The notes: a model not told the origin generated them from the sequence alone. Shown: positions 29,894-39,983, numbered from the stretch's first letter. The stretch: 64,000 nucleotides of DNA from Phycisphaerae bacterium (GCA_012744475.1 JAAYBV010000008.1:62001-126000), one strand, 5' to 3'. Numbers and translations: made by a program.

Positions 29894-32800
29894 TTATTCG
29901 GTCTCGCCTCGCTCCCACCACAGGTGCGGGTAGTCCTTCCCGTCGTCGATCCACCACAGGTCTTCGACCCCATTGTCCGTCTCGCCCACGAAGTCCCAGC
30001 CCGCCTCCAGGAACGTGTCGATGTCCCACATTTCGCTGGTTGTCAGCCCGGTCCCTGCCGCACTGACCATCTGCCCGCTCGTCTGGATATCCCAGAAACT
30101 GTGTTCAACGGTGTCGGCACCGGCGGACCCCATCAGACCCCCGAAATGCCATGCATTCGTGGCGACGACAACGCCCGTGCTGTAGCAGTTTGACACGGCA
30201 CCGTCTTGATTCTGTCCGATCAAACCGCCGACGAACCATCCATCCGGTGCGATGACAGCGCCGGTACTGTAGCAATCTGAGATGCTGGCCGAGTAATACT
30301 CACTGCCTCCGACCAGACCGCCGGTTGTGTTGCCTCCGTGAATCGTGGCCGAACTATGACAGGCCGAAACCGTGCCTGAGTTGGACCCAATCAGGCCACC
30401 GGCATTCGCCCACCGGCCTGCCGTGACCTCACCGAGGCTGCAGCAGTTGGACACGCGGCTGTAGTTGTCGCCGATCAGGCCGCCAACGGATCCATATCCA
30501 TCGGCGTGCGATTCTCCGGCAGTTTGGCAGTTGGCCACGTGGCCATGGTTTCCTCCAAGCAATCCACCGACACTGCTGTCTCCGATGACTCGACAGCCGC
30601 TGTTGCAGTCGGAGATGCTGCCACGGTCGTTGTATCCCATCAGGCCGCCGATGCTTCGATCCCCCGAGACGTACCCCGTGCTTTGGCAGTGGGACACCAT
30701 GCCTCCGACGTTGTATCCGATTAAGCCGCCGATCCTCTCGCCCGTCGCTACGATGTTCACGTCCGCCACGCCCAGGTTCACGATCATGCCTCCGTTATCG
30801 AGACAACCGACCAGACCGAGCAGGCTGTCTCCAGATATCGTCAAGTTCCGGATCGTATGGCCGTGCCCATCGAGAATGCCGCTGAAACCAGGGATGACCG
30901 CCTGATGCCAGACAGTCTGCCCCAGATCCAGGTCGTTTGTCAGCACAAGGGCCTTCTCCCAGAGCAGGTTTGCCTTGGTGACCATGAGCAACTGGCTCAC
31001 ATCCTCAACTTGGTAGGGGCTTTCGCTCGTTCCCTCGCCGGTGATCCAGTCGATGATGGGCTCGGGGATCGGTTGGCCCTGTGCTTCCTCCCAGGCCAGA
31101 CGCGGGTAGTCCTGGTGAGGATTCACGACCCAATTCGGATTGCCCGTCCAGCCCTGCAAGCTGACCCATTCCGGGTCCATCATCTCGGCCGTGGTCAGAC
31201 CCGCGCCGCCGGCGCTATGGGCAATCCCCGATGACTGCGTGTCCCAGAGGGAGCGTTCTGCACGGCCTGTGTCGCCGTCGCCAATCAGACCTCCGAGAGC
31301 GTAGTCGCCCGTCACGGCGCCGGAGCTGTAACAGTATTGCACGCTGCCGTAGTTATTGTTGCCGACCAGCCCGCCAACGGCGCCGCTTCCGCCGACGGTG
31401 CCAGAGCTGTAGCAGTTTCGAACGCTGCCATCCGCGTTATCTCCAACCAGGCCGCCGACCTCCTTGTTGTGGCCTGTCGTTGCCCCTGCACTTCGGCTGC
31501 TGGAAACGTCGCCGGAATTGGCTCCAACGAGCCCGCCGATTCTGGTTCCTCCCGTGATTGGACCGGAACTGGAGCAGCGGAACACTGTGCCTTCGTTGTA
31601 CCCAACCAGGCCGCCCGCGCTGTCGTCACCATTGACTGTTGCATCGCTGGAGCAATCCGAAACGAAGCCCGCGTTGAATCCGACGAAACCGCCGATCCAC
31701 AAATTCCCCATGACTGCGCCGGTGCTGCGGCTGTCGGAGATGCTGCCACGGCCGTTCCACCCGACCAATCCCCCGACCGCTCTGTCCTCTCCGCTGACTG
31801 CGACACTGCTGTGACAACCCATCAGAATGCCATCGTTACGACCGGCCAGGGCGCCGAGGTAGTGATCTGTGCCGTGGATGGACCCGCCCTCCAGATCAAG
31901 GTTCACTATTACTGCCCCGGTATCCAGCGAACCGAAGAGGCCCAGCAAGCCGGTCCCCTGGACGTTCAGATTGCTGATGGTGTGACTATCACCATCGAAA
32001 CGCCCTGCAAACCATGGAACGATCGCAGCGCCCCAGGAGATGCTTGCGAGGTCGATATCGGCCTCCAAACGACACCAGGCGGCAGGGCGATGCGCCACCG
32101 CCCCCAATTCGTGAGCGTTGGTGATCAGGAATGGCTTGCTGGGTGTCCCCTCTCCGCGGGGCATAACGGGCTCGTAATCCTGGAACACGCTCAACATGGG
32201 GTAGCCGCCCGAGGGTGGCATTTGCCAGACGTCCGTTGTGCCGTTGGCACTCTCGTCCACGAAGTCCCATCCGGCGTCCAGATACGTAGCCATTTCTTTC
32301 ATGTCTGCCGTCTTCAAGCCCGTGCCGTAGATGCCGCTCGTTATGCCCGAGACTTCAGCATCCCAGAACGAATGGACCACGCTGCTGCAGTTGTGTCCTA
32401 TCAGACCGCCTGGCCCCGGCCCTCTGCGGTCCGCGCTCGATGCTTCGGTGACCTCGGCCGTGCTGTAGCAGTTCGACACGCCACCATAATTGGCGCCCAT
32501 CAAACCGCCGACATAGCGGTTCCCTGCGATTGTGCCGAGGCCATAGCAGTTCAGGGTGTAGCCACAGCCGTATCCGATCAGGCCGCCGACGCTGTTGCTG
32601 CCTGCAACGTTTCCCTTGCTGTAGCAGTTGGCAACCAGCCCTGCGCTGTGGGCTGCGAGCAAACCGATGTCGTCGCCTGTCCCGGTGACGGAAGCGTTCT
32701 CCAAGCCCAGATTCCTGATGACCGAGCCGGCGTTCAGCATGCCGAACAGAGCCAACAGGCCAGTTCCCTCAATGCGAAGGTGATGGATGACGTGACCATT

Positions 32801-34228
32801 GCCGTCGAAGCAGCCGTCGAACCACGGAATCGGTGCGACGTTCCACGTGATGCCAGACAGATGGAGATCCGCCGTCAGGCGATAACACGCTAACGGGCGG
32901 TGCTGCACCACACCCAGGTCCTGGGCGGTGGCGATCAGGAAAGGGTCGGTGGTAGTCCCATCCCCTTGCAGTGGGACCGGCTCGTACCCATCGTGCACGG
33001 CCAAGCGAGGATAGCCTCCGGCCGGCGGTATCTGCCATGTCTCGGCCGTGCCGTTGCTGCTCTCGCCCGCGAAATCCCAGCCGGCCTCCAAGTAGACGTG
33101 GGCCTCCTGCATCTCGGCCGTCTTCAAGCCCACGCCAGCGGGGCTGGAAGACTGTCCCGACGCATCCGCATTCCAGAAACAACTCGCCACATCCCCTTCG
33201 TAGTTCACGCCGATCAAGCCGCCAATGTCTATCTGTCCTGTGACCTCTCCGCTGCTATGACAATTGGACACGTTACTGCGATTGGCGCCGATCAGTCCGC
33301 CAACCTTGTTATACCCGGCAACCGCGCCGGTACAGTAGCAGCCCTGTACGAAACCATCGGAACTGGCCCCAATCAGCCCGCCGATCTCGTCGTAGCCTGT
33401 GACGGTGCCTGTGCTGTAGCAGTTCGACACGGGGCCACTGTAGTGGACTCCGATCAGGCCGCCGAGCCGCAACACGCCGGCGGTGATTGGGCCGTTGCTA
33501 TGGCATTTCGACACGACGCCGGAGTTGGACCCGATCAGACCGCCGAGATCAAACCCGCCCGGACTTGTGATGGTCACTTCGCTGTGACAATCCAGGACGA
33601 TGCCTGAATTGACTCCGGCCAGGCCCCCAACGCAACCCCATTTTGCGCTGATCTCTCCGACGCTGTGGCAGTTCAGCATGCGGCCTCCGTCATTGTTTCC
33701 AACAAGGCTGCCGACGGTGTAGTTTGCCGCGATTACGCCGGAACTGTAGCAGTCTGATACTGCCCCATAATTTCTGGCGGTGAGGCTCCCGATACAGTCT
33801 TCTCCCTGGATGGAGTAATCCTCGATTCGCACGTTGCGAACCACGGCGCGCGGTGCGAGGGAGCCGAACAGACCCAGGTAGTCCTCGCCCTCAATGTGGA
33901 GATGGCGGACCACGTGGTCGTTGCCGTCGAACGCGCCGGCAAAGGATGGGCCATGAGGATCGATCCAGCCTGGACGCCTGTTGTCCGGAGCAATCACCGC
34001 CCGGTCGAACGTGTAGGCCGACAGGTCGATTTCGCTGGTAAGACGAAAGTGCTTGTCGTAGTGATCCGGGTTTTGGCCCAGATTGATCAGATCTTGAGGC
34101 GTGGCAATCAGGTACGGATCGTTCGGTTCGCCCGTTCCACCCGAATAGTCTTTTCCGGATGCGGCCAAGGCACACCACAGAAACAATACGCTTATCATCA
34201 CACTCTGCAGAAATCTCTGGCTTACCAT
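29894..34228 (-). CDS. Giant secreted GLUG-repeat protein (1444 aa)
   Basis: Signal peptide and dozens of 'VGGLIGxNxGxVSNCYSTGxV' repeats arranged in four large blocks each opening with 'GxGTxxxPFLI'. Confidence 0.92.
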   Translation of the reverse strand: MVSQRFLQSVMISVLFLWCALAASGKDYSGGTGEPNDPYLIATPQDLINLGQNPDHYDKHFRLTSEIDLSAYTFDRAVIAPDNRRPGWIDPHGPSFAGAFDGNDHVVRHLHIEGEDYLGLFGSLAPRAVVRNVRIEDYSIQGEDCIGSLTARNYGAVSDCYSSGVIAANYTVGSLVGNNDGGRMLNCHSVGEISAKWGCVGGLAGVNSGIVLDCHSEVTITSPGGFDLGGLIGSNSGVVSKCHSNGPITAGVLRLGGLIGVHYSGPVSNCYSTGTVTGYDEIGGLIGASSDGFVQGCYCTGAVAGYNKVGGLIGANRSNVSNCHSSGEVTGQIDIGGLIGVNYEGDVASCFWNADASGQSSSPAGVGLKTAEMQEAHVYLEAGWDFAGESSNGTAETWQIPPAGGYPRLAVHDGYEPVPLQGDGTTTDPFLIATAQDLGVVQHRPLACYRLTADLHLSGITWNVAPIPWFDGCFDGNGHVIHHLRIEGTGLLALFGMLNAGSVIRNLGLENASVTGTGDDIGLLAAHSAGLVANCYSKGNVAGSNSVGGLIGYGCGYTLNCYGLGTIAGNRYVGGLMGANYGGVSNCYSTAEVTEASSADRRGPGPGGLIGHNCSSVVHSFWDAEVSGITSGIYGTGLKTADMKEMATYLDAGWDFVDESANGTTDVWQMPPSGGYPMLSVFQDYEPVMPRGEGTPSKPFLITNAHELGAVAHRPAAWCRLEADIDLASISWGAAIVPWFAGRFDGDSHTISNLNVQGTGLLGLFGSLDTGAVIVNLDLEGGSIHGTDHYLGALAGRNDGILMGCHSSVAVSGEDRAVGGLVGWNGRGSISDSRSTGAVMGNLWIGGFVGFNAGFVSDCSSDATVNGDDSAGGLVGYNEGTVFRCSSSGPITGGTRIGGLVGANSGDVSSSRSAGATTGHNKEVGGLVGDNADGSVRNCYSSGTVGGSGAVGGLVGNNNYGSVQYCYSSGAVTGDYALGGLIGDGDTGRAERSLWDTQSSGIAHSAGGAGLTTAEMMDPEWVSLQGWTGNPNWVVNPHQDYPRLAWEEAQGQPIPEPIIDWITGEGTSESPYQVEDVSQLLMVTKANLLWEKALVLTNDLDLGQTVWHQAVIPGFSGILDGHGHTIRNLTISGDSLLGLVGCLDNGGMIVNLGVADVNIVATGERIGGLIGYNVGGMVSHCQSTGYVSGDRSIGGLMGYNDRGSISDCNSGCRVIGDSSVGGLLGGNHGHVANCQTAGESHADGYGSVGGLIGDNYSRVSNCCSLGEVTAGRWANAGGLIGSNSGTVSACHSSATIHGGNTTGGLVGGSEYYSASISDCYSTGAVIAPDGWFVGGLIGQNQDGAVSNCYSTGVVVATNAWHFGGLMGSAGADTVEHSFWDIQTSGQMVSAAGTGLTTSEMWDIDTFLEAGWDFVGETDNGVEDLWWIDDGKDYPHLWWERGETE

Positions 34229-34601
34229 CGCCGTCTACCCCTTTCTCCGCACAGGTCGGTATGCTCAAAGGCCCTCTGGCCCTCTGTGACGTTCAGTCCA
34301 AGCCGGAGGCCCTTCGTTACAGCTATTCTGCAGGATCTGCCCACTCTGCGCGTGGGTGCCTGTGCCGATGAAACCCAGGCTTTTCACTTGGGCCAGAGGA
34401 AACCGGCGCGAGCGGGGTTCCACGCGCCGCCTTCCGCCTCAAGCTTCACGAGGTGCTATCGATGGAGTTGCTTTCGCCATTTTGCGACGGTCTTCGCGCG
34501 GATGGTCCGGCAGGATACAATGGCATTGCCGTTGGCGGCGTGGCGTGGCGATTTGGTTCGACGGGGGCTGGCTCGCGGGATCGGGCGGCAGGAGCAAGGC
34601 A

Positions 34602-35924
34602 TTGGCCCAGACACGTGAACTATCTCTGAGTCGCAGGAAGGCCCCTTTGGCCGTCGGCCGGCGTCTGGGCAAGTACCGCCTGGAGGCCCACTTGGGCACC
34701 GGCGGCAGTTGCGAGGTCTGGCGGGCCCGCGATACCGTCGAGGACATCCGCGTGGCGCTGAAGATCCCGCTGGTGGGGGTCAGCGGGGAGCGGGACAGCG
34801 AGCAGTTGTTTCGCGAAGTGCGGCTGGTCGCCAAGCTGCGGCACCCGCACATCATGCCGATCAAGAACGCCGATGTCATCGATGGCTATGCCGTCCTGGC
34901 CACCGAGCTGTCGGTCGGGACGCTGGAGGATCGCTCGCGGCCGATGTCGGTTCGACGCATCCTGTCGATCGTGCTCCAGGTGCTCGACGGGCTGACATAT
35001 GCCCATCGGCATCGCGTAGTGCACTGCGACGTGACGCCCAACAACATCTTCCTCTTTCCCGACGGACGGGTGGCACTGGGTGATTTCGGGATCAGCCTCA
35101 AGGTCAAGGGTCGCATGGCGACGGTGGACGACTTCGGCACGCCGGGCTACGTGTCGCCGGAGCAGGCCTACGGCAAGCCCACCTATCAGAGCGATTGCTT
35201 TGCGGTCGCGCTGATTCTCTACGAGTATCTGACAGGCGTGCTGCCGCGATGGCCCTTCCGCTGGCCGCCTCGAGGGTACCAGCGTCTGCGCGACCGGACC
35301 AGTCAGGCGATGCTGGCGTTTCTCAAACGCGCGCTGGCGATCGATCCGCAGAAGCGGTTCATCGACGCGGCGGAGATGCGTGCGGCGTTGGTCGAGGCGA
35401 TGCCCAAGGGCCTTCGGCTGGGCATCGGCGCCAGGGGCCATGAGCGGCGCAAGGCGGACTGGCACAAGGTGCGCCGAGGGGCCTTTCTGAAGCGATACGA
35501 CAGGGTTCTGTCAGCGTCGTTTCGTTGCGTCGACTGCGGCGAACCGATCGCCGAGAGCATGGCGATCTGTCCCTGGTGTGGCAGCGAGCGGAACCGGTTC
35601 GAGGTGAGCACCGCATTCAGTCACCTCTGCCCGCGATGCCGCAAGGGGGTGCTGCCGGAGTGGCGGTTCTGTCCCTGGTGCTATGGTCCGGGCTTCAAGT
35701 CGCCGAGTGAAACGCCCACCAGGGGCGTTCGCTACCACTCGCACTGTGCTCACTGCGGCGGCGGGTTGATGCGATTCATGCGGTACTGCCCGTGGTGCCG
35801 GCGGAAGGTTCGCAAACCGTGGCAGGTCCGGCCGTTCGGCGAGGTCTGCGGACGATGCAAGTGGTCGGTGGATTCGGAATTCTGGAACTACTGCCCATGG
35901 TGTAAGCAATGTCTGATCGAGTAG
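34602..35924 (+). CDS. Serine/threonine protein kinase with C-terminal zinc-ribbon array
   Basis: 'GKYRLEAHLGTGGSCEVWRARD', 'VALKIP', 'VVHCDVTPNNIFL', 'LGDFGIS', APE-like 'GYVSPEQ'; eight CxxC pairs at C-terminus. TTG at 34602 preceded by AGGAG (34590-34594); the ORF track start is 34356. Confidence 0.85.
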   Translation: MAQTRELSLSRRKAPLAVGRRLGKYRLEAHLGTGGSCEVWRARDTVEDIRVALKIPLVGVSGERDSEQLFREVRLVAKLRHPHIMPIKNADVIDGYAVLATELSVGTLEDRSRPMSVRRILSIVLQVLDGLTYAHRHRVVHCDVTPNNIFLFPDGRVALGDFGISLKVKGRMATVDDFGTPGYVSPEQAYGKPTYQSDCFAVALILYEYLTGVLPRWPFRWPPRGYQRLRDRTSQAMLAFLKRALAIDPQKRFIDAAEMRAALVEAMPKGLRLGIGARGHERRKADWHKVRRGAFLKRYDRVLSASFRCVDCGEPIAESMAICPWCGSERNRFEVSTAFSHLCPRCRKGVLPEWRFCPWCYGPGFKSPSETPTRGVRYHSHCAHCGGGLMRFMRYCPWCRRKVRKPWQVRPFGEVCGRCKWSVDSEFWNYCPWCKQCLIE

Positions 35925-35937
35925 GCAGGGCACCAGG

Positions 35938-36732
35938 GTGACGATGATTGAGCGTTCTGATGCTGCGGCTGGCGTGTCGCCTTGCTTCAGATGGGCGGCC
36001 GCCACCGATGTCGGCAAGCTGCGCGATGACAATCAGGATGCCTTCGTGGCCGAGCCCGAGGCGGGGCTGTTCCTCGTGGTCGATGGGATGGGAGGCCATC
36101 GGGGTGGGGCGATCGCGGCCGGGACCGTTGCCCAAGACCTGCCGCCTGCCGTCGAGTTGGGTTTGGACCATTTGAAAACCCGCAACGATCGATCGATCCG
36201 CCGGCTGCTCCGAGAGACGATTCTCGATCAGAGCCATCACGTCCGGCGCGAGGGTGACAGCGAGAGCGGCTACGTCGGCATGGGGACGACGCTGGTTCTG
36301 CTTCTGTTCTCCGGGGATCGCGTCTATACCGCCAACGTGGGGGACAGCCGGATCTACCGTCTGCGCAGCGGGCGGCTCCAGCAGTTCAGCGAGGACCATT
36401 CGCTGGTGTCGGAACTGATCGATGCCGGACAGATCACGCCTGAGGAGGCGGTCGACCACAGCGCCCAGGGCATCGTTACGCAGTACATGGGTATGCCGGA
36501 GGCGGTCGAGCCTCACGTCCGGTCGGCCGCCCTGAAACCGGGAGACCGGTTCCTGCTCTGCACGGACGGCCTGACCGATATGGTGAACGATGAGGCTATC
36601 GCTCAGATGCTCGCGACACACACGGAGCCGGAATTGGCGTGCAGGACCCTTGTCGATGTGGCCAATCGGGCCGGAGGCAGCGACAATGTGACGGTCCTCC
36701 TCGTGGCCTGGACGGGCGGCCGCCAAGGATAG
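35938..36732 (+). CDS. PP2C-family protein serine/threonine phosphatase
   Basis: 'DVGKLRDDNQDAFVAEPEAGLFLVVDGMGGHRGGAIAA', 'VYTANVGDSRIYRLRSGRLQQFSEDHSLV', 'LLCTDGLTDMV'. Possible GTG 35938 or ATG 35944 start. Confidence 0.95.
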   Translation: MTMIERSDAAAGVSPCFRWAAATDVGKLRDDNQDAFVAEPEAGLFLVVDGMGGHRGGAIAAGTVAQDLPPAVELGLDHLKTRNDRSIRRLLRETILDQSHHVRREGDSESGYVGMGTTLVLLLFSGDRVYTANVGDSRIYRLRSGRLQQFSEDHSLVSELIDAGQITPEEAVDHSAQGIVTQYMGMPEAVEPHVRSAALKPGDRFLLCTDGLTDMVNDEAIAQMLATHTEPELACRTLVDVANRAGGSDNVTVLLVAWTGGRQG

Positions 36733-36803
36733 ACGATGCCGCCGGCCCCGGGGGTTGTGGATACGGGAGGCCGGATGTGTTTTCCATGTGTTTCACGTTC
36801 CCC

Positions 36804-36832
36804 TTGCGGAATGACTCCGAACCCACTATGAT
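36804..36832 (+). promoter_or_regulatory. Sigma70-type promoter for the YhaM-like gene
   Basis: TTGCGG (36804-36809), 17-bp spacer, TATGAT (36827-36832). Confidence 0.6.
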
Positions 36833-36873
36833 GGTCCGAAATCCGAGAAGGGCAACCCCATTGGGAGTCGATC

Positions 36874-37836
36874 ATGGCGCACAAGTTCATCAACGAGATC
36901 GGGCCGGCCGAGCCGATCAACGATATCTATCTGGTTCGCGACCCGATCTTGCGGAGCACGACGAAAGGCGATCTGTACATTGCGATGTTCTTGTGTGATC
37001 GAACCGGCCAACTGAACGGCCGCATGTGGCAGGCCAGCGAGCTGGTCTACAAGTCTCTGCCGAAGCCCGGCTTCGTTCACGTCAAAGGGCGAAGCGAACT
37101 CTATCAGAACAATCTCCAGATCGTGATCAACACGATCACTCCGATCGATCCGAGCAAGGTCACCGTCGAGGATTTTCTGCCTCGCACGACGGGCGACGTG
37201 ACGAAGATGTTCGCCGAGGTCGGGGAGATTGTTGGCGAGATCCAGAACGCGGATCTCAAGGCGCTGACCGCGGCGTTCCTGACTGACAAGGAGATGATGG
37301 ACAGCTTCTGCGCCGCGCCGGGCGGCATGAAGATGCACCACGGTTGCATCGGCGGCCTGCTGGAGCACACACACAACATGCTGCGCGTGGCCCGCGCGAT
37401 CCTGCCGCTCTATCCCCATGTCCAGCGCGACCTGGTCCTGGCCGGCGTCTTCCTGCACGACATAGGCAAGACCGAGGAACTGTCGTACGACATGGCGTTC
37501 TCGTACACCGACTCGGGCCAGTTGATCGGGCACATCAACAAGACGCTGCTGATGATCCATCGCAAGGCGGACCAACTGCGAAGCGAGGGGGTGACGGTCA
37601 GTCCGGAAGTGCTCGACGCGCTTGGCCACATCATCCTCTCGCACCACGGCCAGCATGAATTCGGCTCGCCCAAGCTGCCCGCGACCGCTGAGGCTTTCAT
37701 GGTGTATTATATCGACGACCTCGACGCGAAGATGGACCAAGTCCACGCGGCGATCGAAGGGGAAGTCAGCGACGCCAACTGGACGGCGTTCCAGGGCCCT
37801 CTCCAGACGCGCTTGTACCGCAAACGCCTCGACTGA
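36874..37836 (+). CDS. YhaM-like 3'-5' exoribonuclease (OB-fold plus HD domain)
   Basis: 'YIAMFLCDRTGQLNGRMWQASE' OB region; HD 'LEHTHNMLRVA...LVLAGVFLHDIGKTEEL'. Confidence 0.88.
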   Translation: MAHKFINEIGPAEPINDIYLVRDPILRSTTKGDLYIAMFLCDRTGQLNGRMWQASELVYKSLPKPGFVHVKGRSELYQNNLQIVINTITPIDPSKVTVEDFLPRTTGDVTKMFAEVGEIVGEIQNADLKALTAAFLTDKEMMDSFCAAPGGMKMHHGCIGGLLEHTHNMLRVARAILPLYPHVQRDLVLAGVFLHDIGKTEELSYDMAFSYTDSGQLIGHINKTLLMIHRKADQLRSEGVTVSPEVLDALGHIILSHHGQHEFGSPKLPATAEAFMVYYIDDLDAKMDQVHAAIEGEVSDANWTAFQGPLQTRLYRKRLD

Positions 37837-37877
37837 CGCGCTCACTGCGGCCGGGGATTCTCGCCGGCGCCGCGCGT

Positions 37878-38303
37878 TCAGTGGGCGGTCCAGACCTCGG
37901 GCTTGAAGGCGCCGACGCCGCAGAACTCGATGCGGTAGGGCGTGATTTCGAGGATGCCGTACTTGGGATCATCCGGCCCGTCGAAGATCTGTGCGAGCAT
38001 CTCCGTCCAGAAGGCGTGGCGGACGGCCTTGCTCGTTGTCAGTCTGGCTCGACCCTGGATCTGAAGGTACGGCGCCATTTGCTGCGGATCGGTGACACCG
38101 CAGGTCAGATGGACCTCCGGGTTCTTCTTGATCTGCTTGACCTTCCGGGCTTTGACAAACGTCGCACAGCGGATGATCAGGTCCTCCGAAGCCAGCGTCA
38201 TCACGTAGCGGACCCAGGGCTTGCCGTCCTCGGTCACCGTGGCCAGACCCACCAATTGCGGTTGCGTCAATATGCCGGCGATGCGTTCCTTCAAATCGCT
38301 CAC
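37878..38303 (-). CDS. Pyridoxamine 5'-phosphate oxidase family protein
   Basis: 'VGLATVTEDGKPWVRYVMTLASEDLIIRCATFVKARKVKQIKKNPEVHLTCG'. Confidence 0.85.
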   Translation of the reverse strand: MSDLKERIAGILTQPQLVGLATVTEDGKPWVRYVMTLASEDLIIRCATFVKARKVKQIKKNPEVHLTCGVTDPQQMAPYLQIQGRARLTTSKAVRHAFWTEMLAQIFDGPDDPKYGILEITPYRIEFCGVGAFKPEVWTAH

Positions 38304-38316
38304 TCGCGGACTCCTT

Positions 38317-39633
38317 TCACTGCTGCTGCCAGGCGCGAAGGGTCTCGATGCACTCGATCATGGCTCGTCCGTTGTGGTAGCCGGCTTTCCAGGGATTGGC
38401 CTTGTCACCTCGGGCCGTTCCGTCCGGCGTGATGCTGCTGTGCCACTCACCGTGCTCCCAATCGACCATCTTGCTCTCGATGAGTTCGAACGTCTTCTCG
38501 AAGGCGGCCAGATATTTGGCGTCCCGCGTGGTGCGGTACATGCGCAGCGCGCTGACGATCGCTTCGGCCTGGACCCACCACGATTTGTCGCGGTCGTCGG
38601 CGGGGCGGTTGAAGTCGCCGGTGTAATAGAACCCGCCGTTGGCTTCGTCATAGCCATACTTGAGCGAATAGGCCCACAACGTTTCGTACAGGTCCATATA
38701 GGGCCCGTTCGACAGCCCCACGGCGTCGCACGCCTCCATCAGCAGCCAGACGTTCTCGATGTCGTGCCCATACGAGACGCGCGCGTAGTTGGCGTCCAGT
38801 CGTGGCGTCCAGTCCGGATCGTACTTGTCCGTGCAGGCGCCGAGCGTCTTGCGGACGACCGCGTTGCTCTCGATGCCGATCAGTTCGATCAGCCGCTCGC
38901 GCGCCGGGCGGAGCCGGCTGGCCTGATAGAATGTGGTCATCGCCTCCATCAAATGCAGGTGGGTGTTCATCAGTTTCAGGCCCGACGGCGCGCCCATGTA
39001 CGAAGCCTCATCGGTTGCGATAGGTGTCCAGTCAGGCTCGAACGATTCGAAGTAGCCGCCGTGGACCTTGTCATGGGCCTTCTCTTCGAGCAGCCGGAAG
39101 AACTCCGTCGCAAAGTCCAGTGCCTCCCTCCTGCGGCTGGCGAGGTAATACTCCGAGATCGCATAGAGAGCAAACGATTGGCCATAGAGGTGTTTACGTG
39201 GTTTGAGCTGGCGATCGCCCGTGGCGTCCACCTCCCAATAGAACCCGCCATGCCTGGCGTCCCACATCTTCTCGGTCAGGAATTGATACCCGTGGGCGGC
39301 CGCCTCCAGATGCTCGTCCCGTCGGTAGCCGGCGCGGGCCAGACGTGAGAACAGCCACACCGTGCGGGCCTGGCTGACGATCATCTTCGTGCCAGACCCT
39401 CGGGGTTGGCCATCGGGGCCGAAGTTGATGATGTAGCCGCCGTGCTCGTGATCCAGACTCTTGTCGAACCAGAACGGCGCGATGTTCTCCATGAGGATCT
39501 TCTCGAGCCTCGGTATGTATTTCTCCGCCAATGCCGTGGTCCCGTCGCCGGCGTGCAACGGACCGCATGTCCCCAGGACGGCCAATGCCGACAGCCAGAG
39601 GACCCACCTTCGCGTATGAGCTTCTGTTCTCAC
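38317..39633 (-). CDS. AGE family epimerase/isomerase, signal peptide
   Basis: (alpha/alpha)6 pattern: 'WLFSRLARAGYR', 'MNTHLHLMEAMTTFYQ', 'YGHDIENVWLLMEA', 'KSWWVQAEAIVSALRMYR'. Confidence 0.88.
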   Translation of the reverse strand: MRTEAHTRRWVLWLSALAVLGTCGPLHAGDGTTALAEKYIPRLEKILMENIAPFWFDKSLDHEHGGYIINFGPDGQPRGSGTKMIVSQARTVWLFSRLARAGYRRDEHLEAAAHGYQFLTEKMWDARHGGFYWEVDATGDRQLKPRKHLYGQSFALYAISEYYLASRRREALDFATEFFRLLEEKAHDKVHGGYFESFEPDWTPIATDEASYMGAPSGLKLMNTHLHLMEAMTTFYQASRLRPARERLIELIGIESNAVVRKTLGACTDKYDPDWTPRLDANYARVSYGHDIENVWLLMEACDAVGLSNGPYMDLYETLWAYSLKYGYDEANGGFYYTGDFNRPADDRDKSWWVQAEAIVSALRMYRTTRDAKYLAAFEKTFELIESKMVDWEHGEWHSSITPDGTARGDKANPWKAGYHNGRAMIECIETLRAWQQQ

Positions 39634-39677
39634 CGCTGGTTACTCCTTGCCTTGCGTGCGATCGTATGAAAGAGCCG

Positions 39678-39983
39678 TCAGTTTCTCGGGCGTTTGAACA
39701 CGGCGATGCGGTCGGCGAAGCTGACCAGTTCCCAGCCCTCGGCGCCGATTCGGTCGAACTCGCTGTCGAGGTTGCGTGCCGCAGTGATGCCGACCCGTCT
39801 GGCCTCGTCGATATGCGCATCGGTCATCGCCGGATGGATGAGCATGTCCTTCGTATCGAGCACGCGGTACTCCCACCGGCCGCTCGCCGATCCGCCTGAC
39901 TGGGCCTGGAGTGACAAGGCGAACCCAAGCAGTCCTGCGAGCGCGACGATCAGGATCAGGGATGATGACTTTCGTTCCTGCAT
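39678..39983 (-). CDS. Small DUF4177-like protein with signal peptide
   Basis: 'RWEYRVLDTKD...LNSLGAEGWELVSF'-type pattern (here 'EFDRIGAEGWELVSFADRIAVFKRP'). Confidence 0.6.
   Translation of the reverse strand: MQERKSSSLILIVALAGLLGFALSLQAQSGGSASGRWEYRVLDTKDMLIHPAMTDAHIDEARRVGITAARNLDSEFDRIGAEGWELVSFADRIAVFKRPRN

Noticed and set aside
31337-32893. 518-aa plus-strand ORF
   Set aside because: Antisense to the GLUG gene; repetitive because the GLUG repeats are.
29894-34228. CRISPR-like periodic repeats
   Set aside because: Periodicity comes from degenerate protein-coding GLUG repeats; no identical direct repeats with unique spacers.
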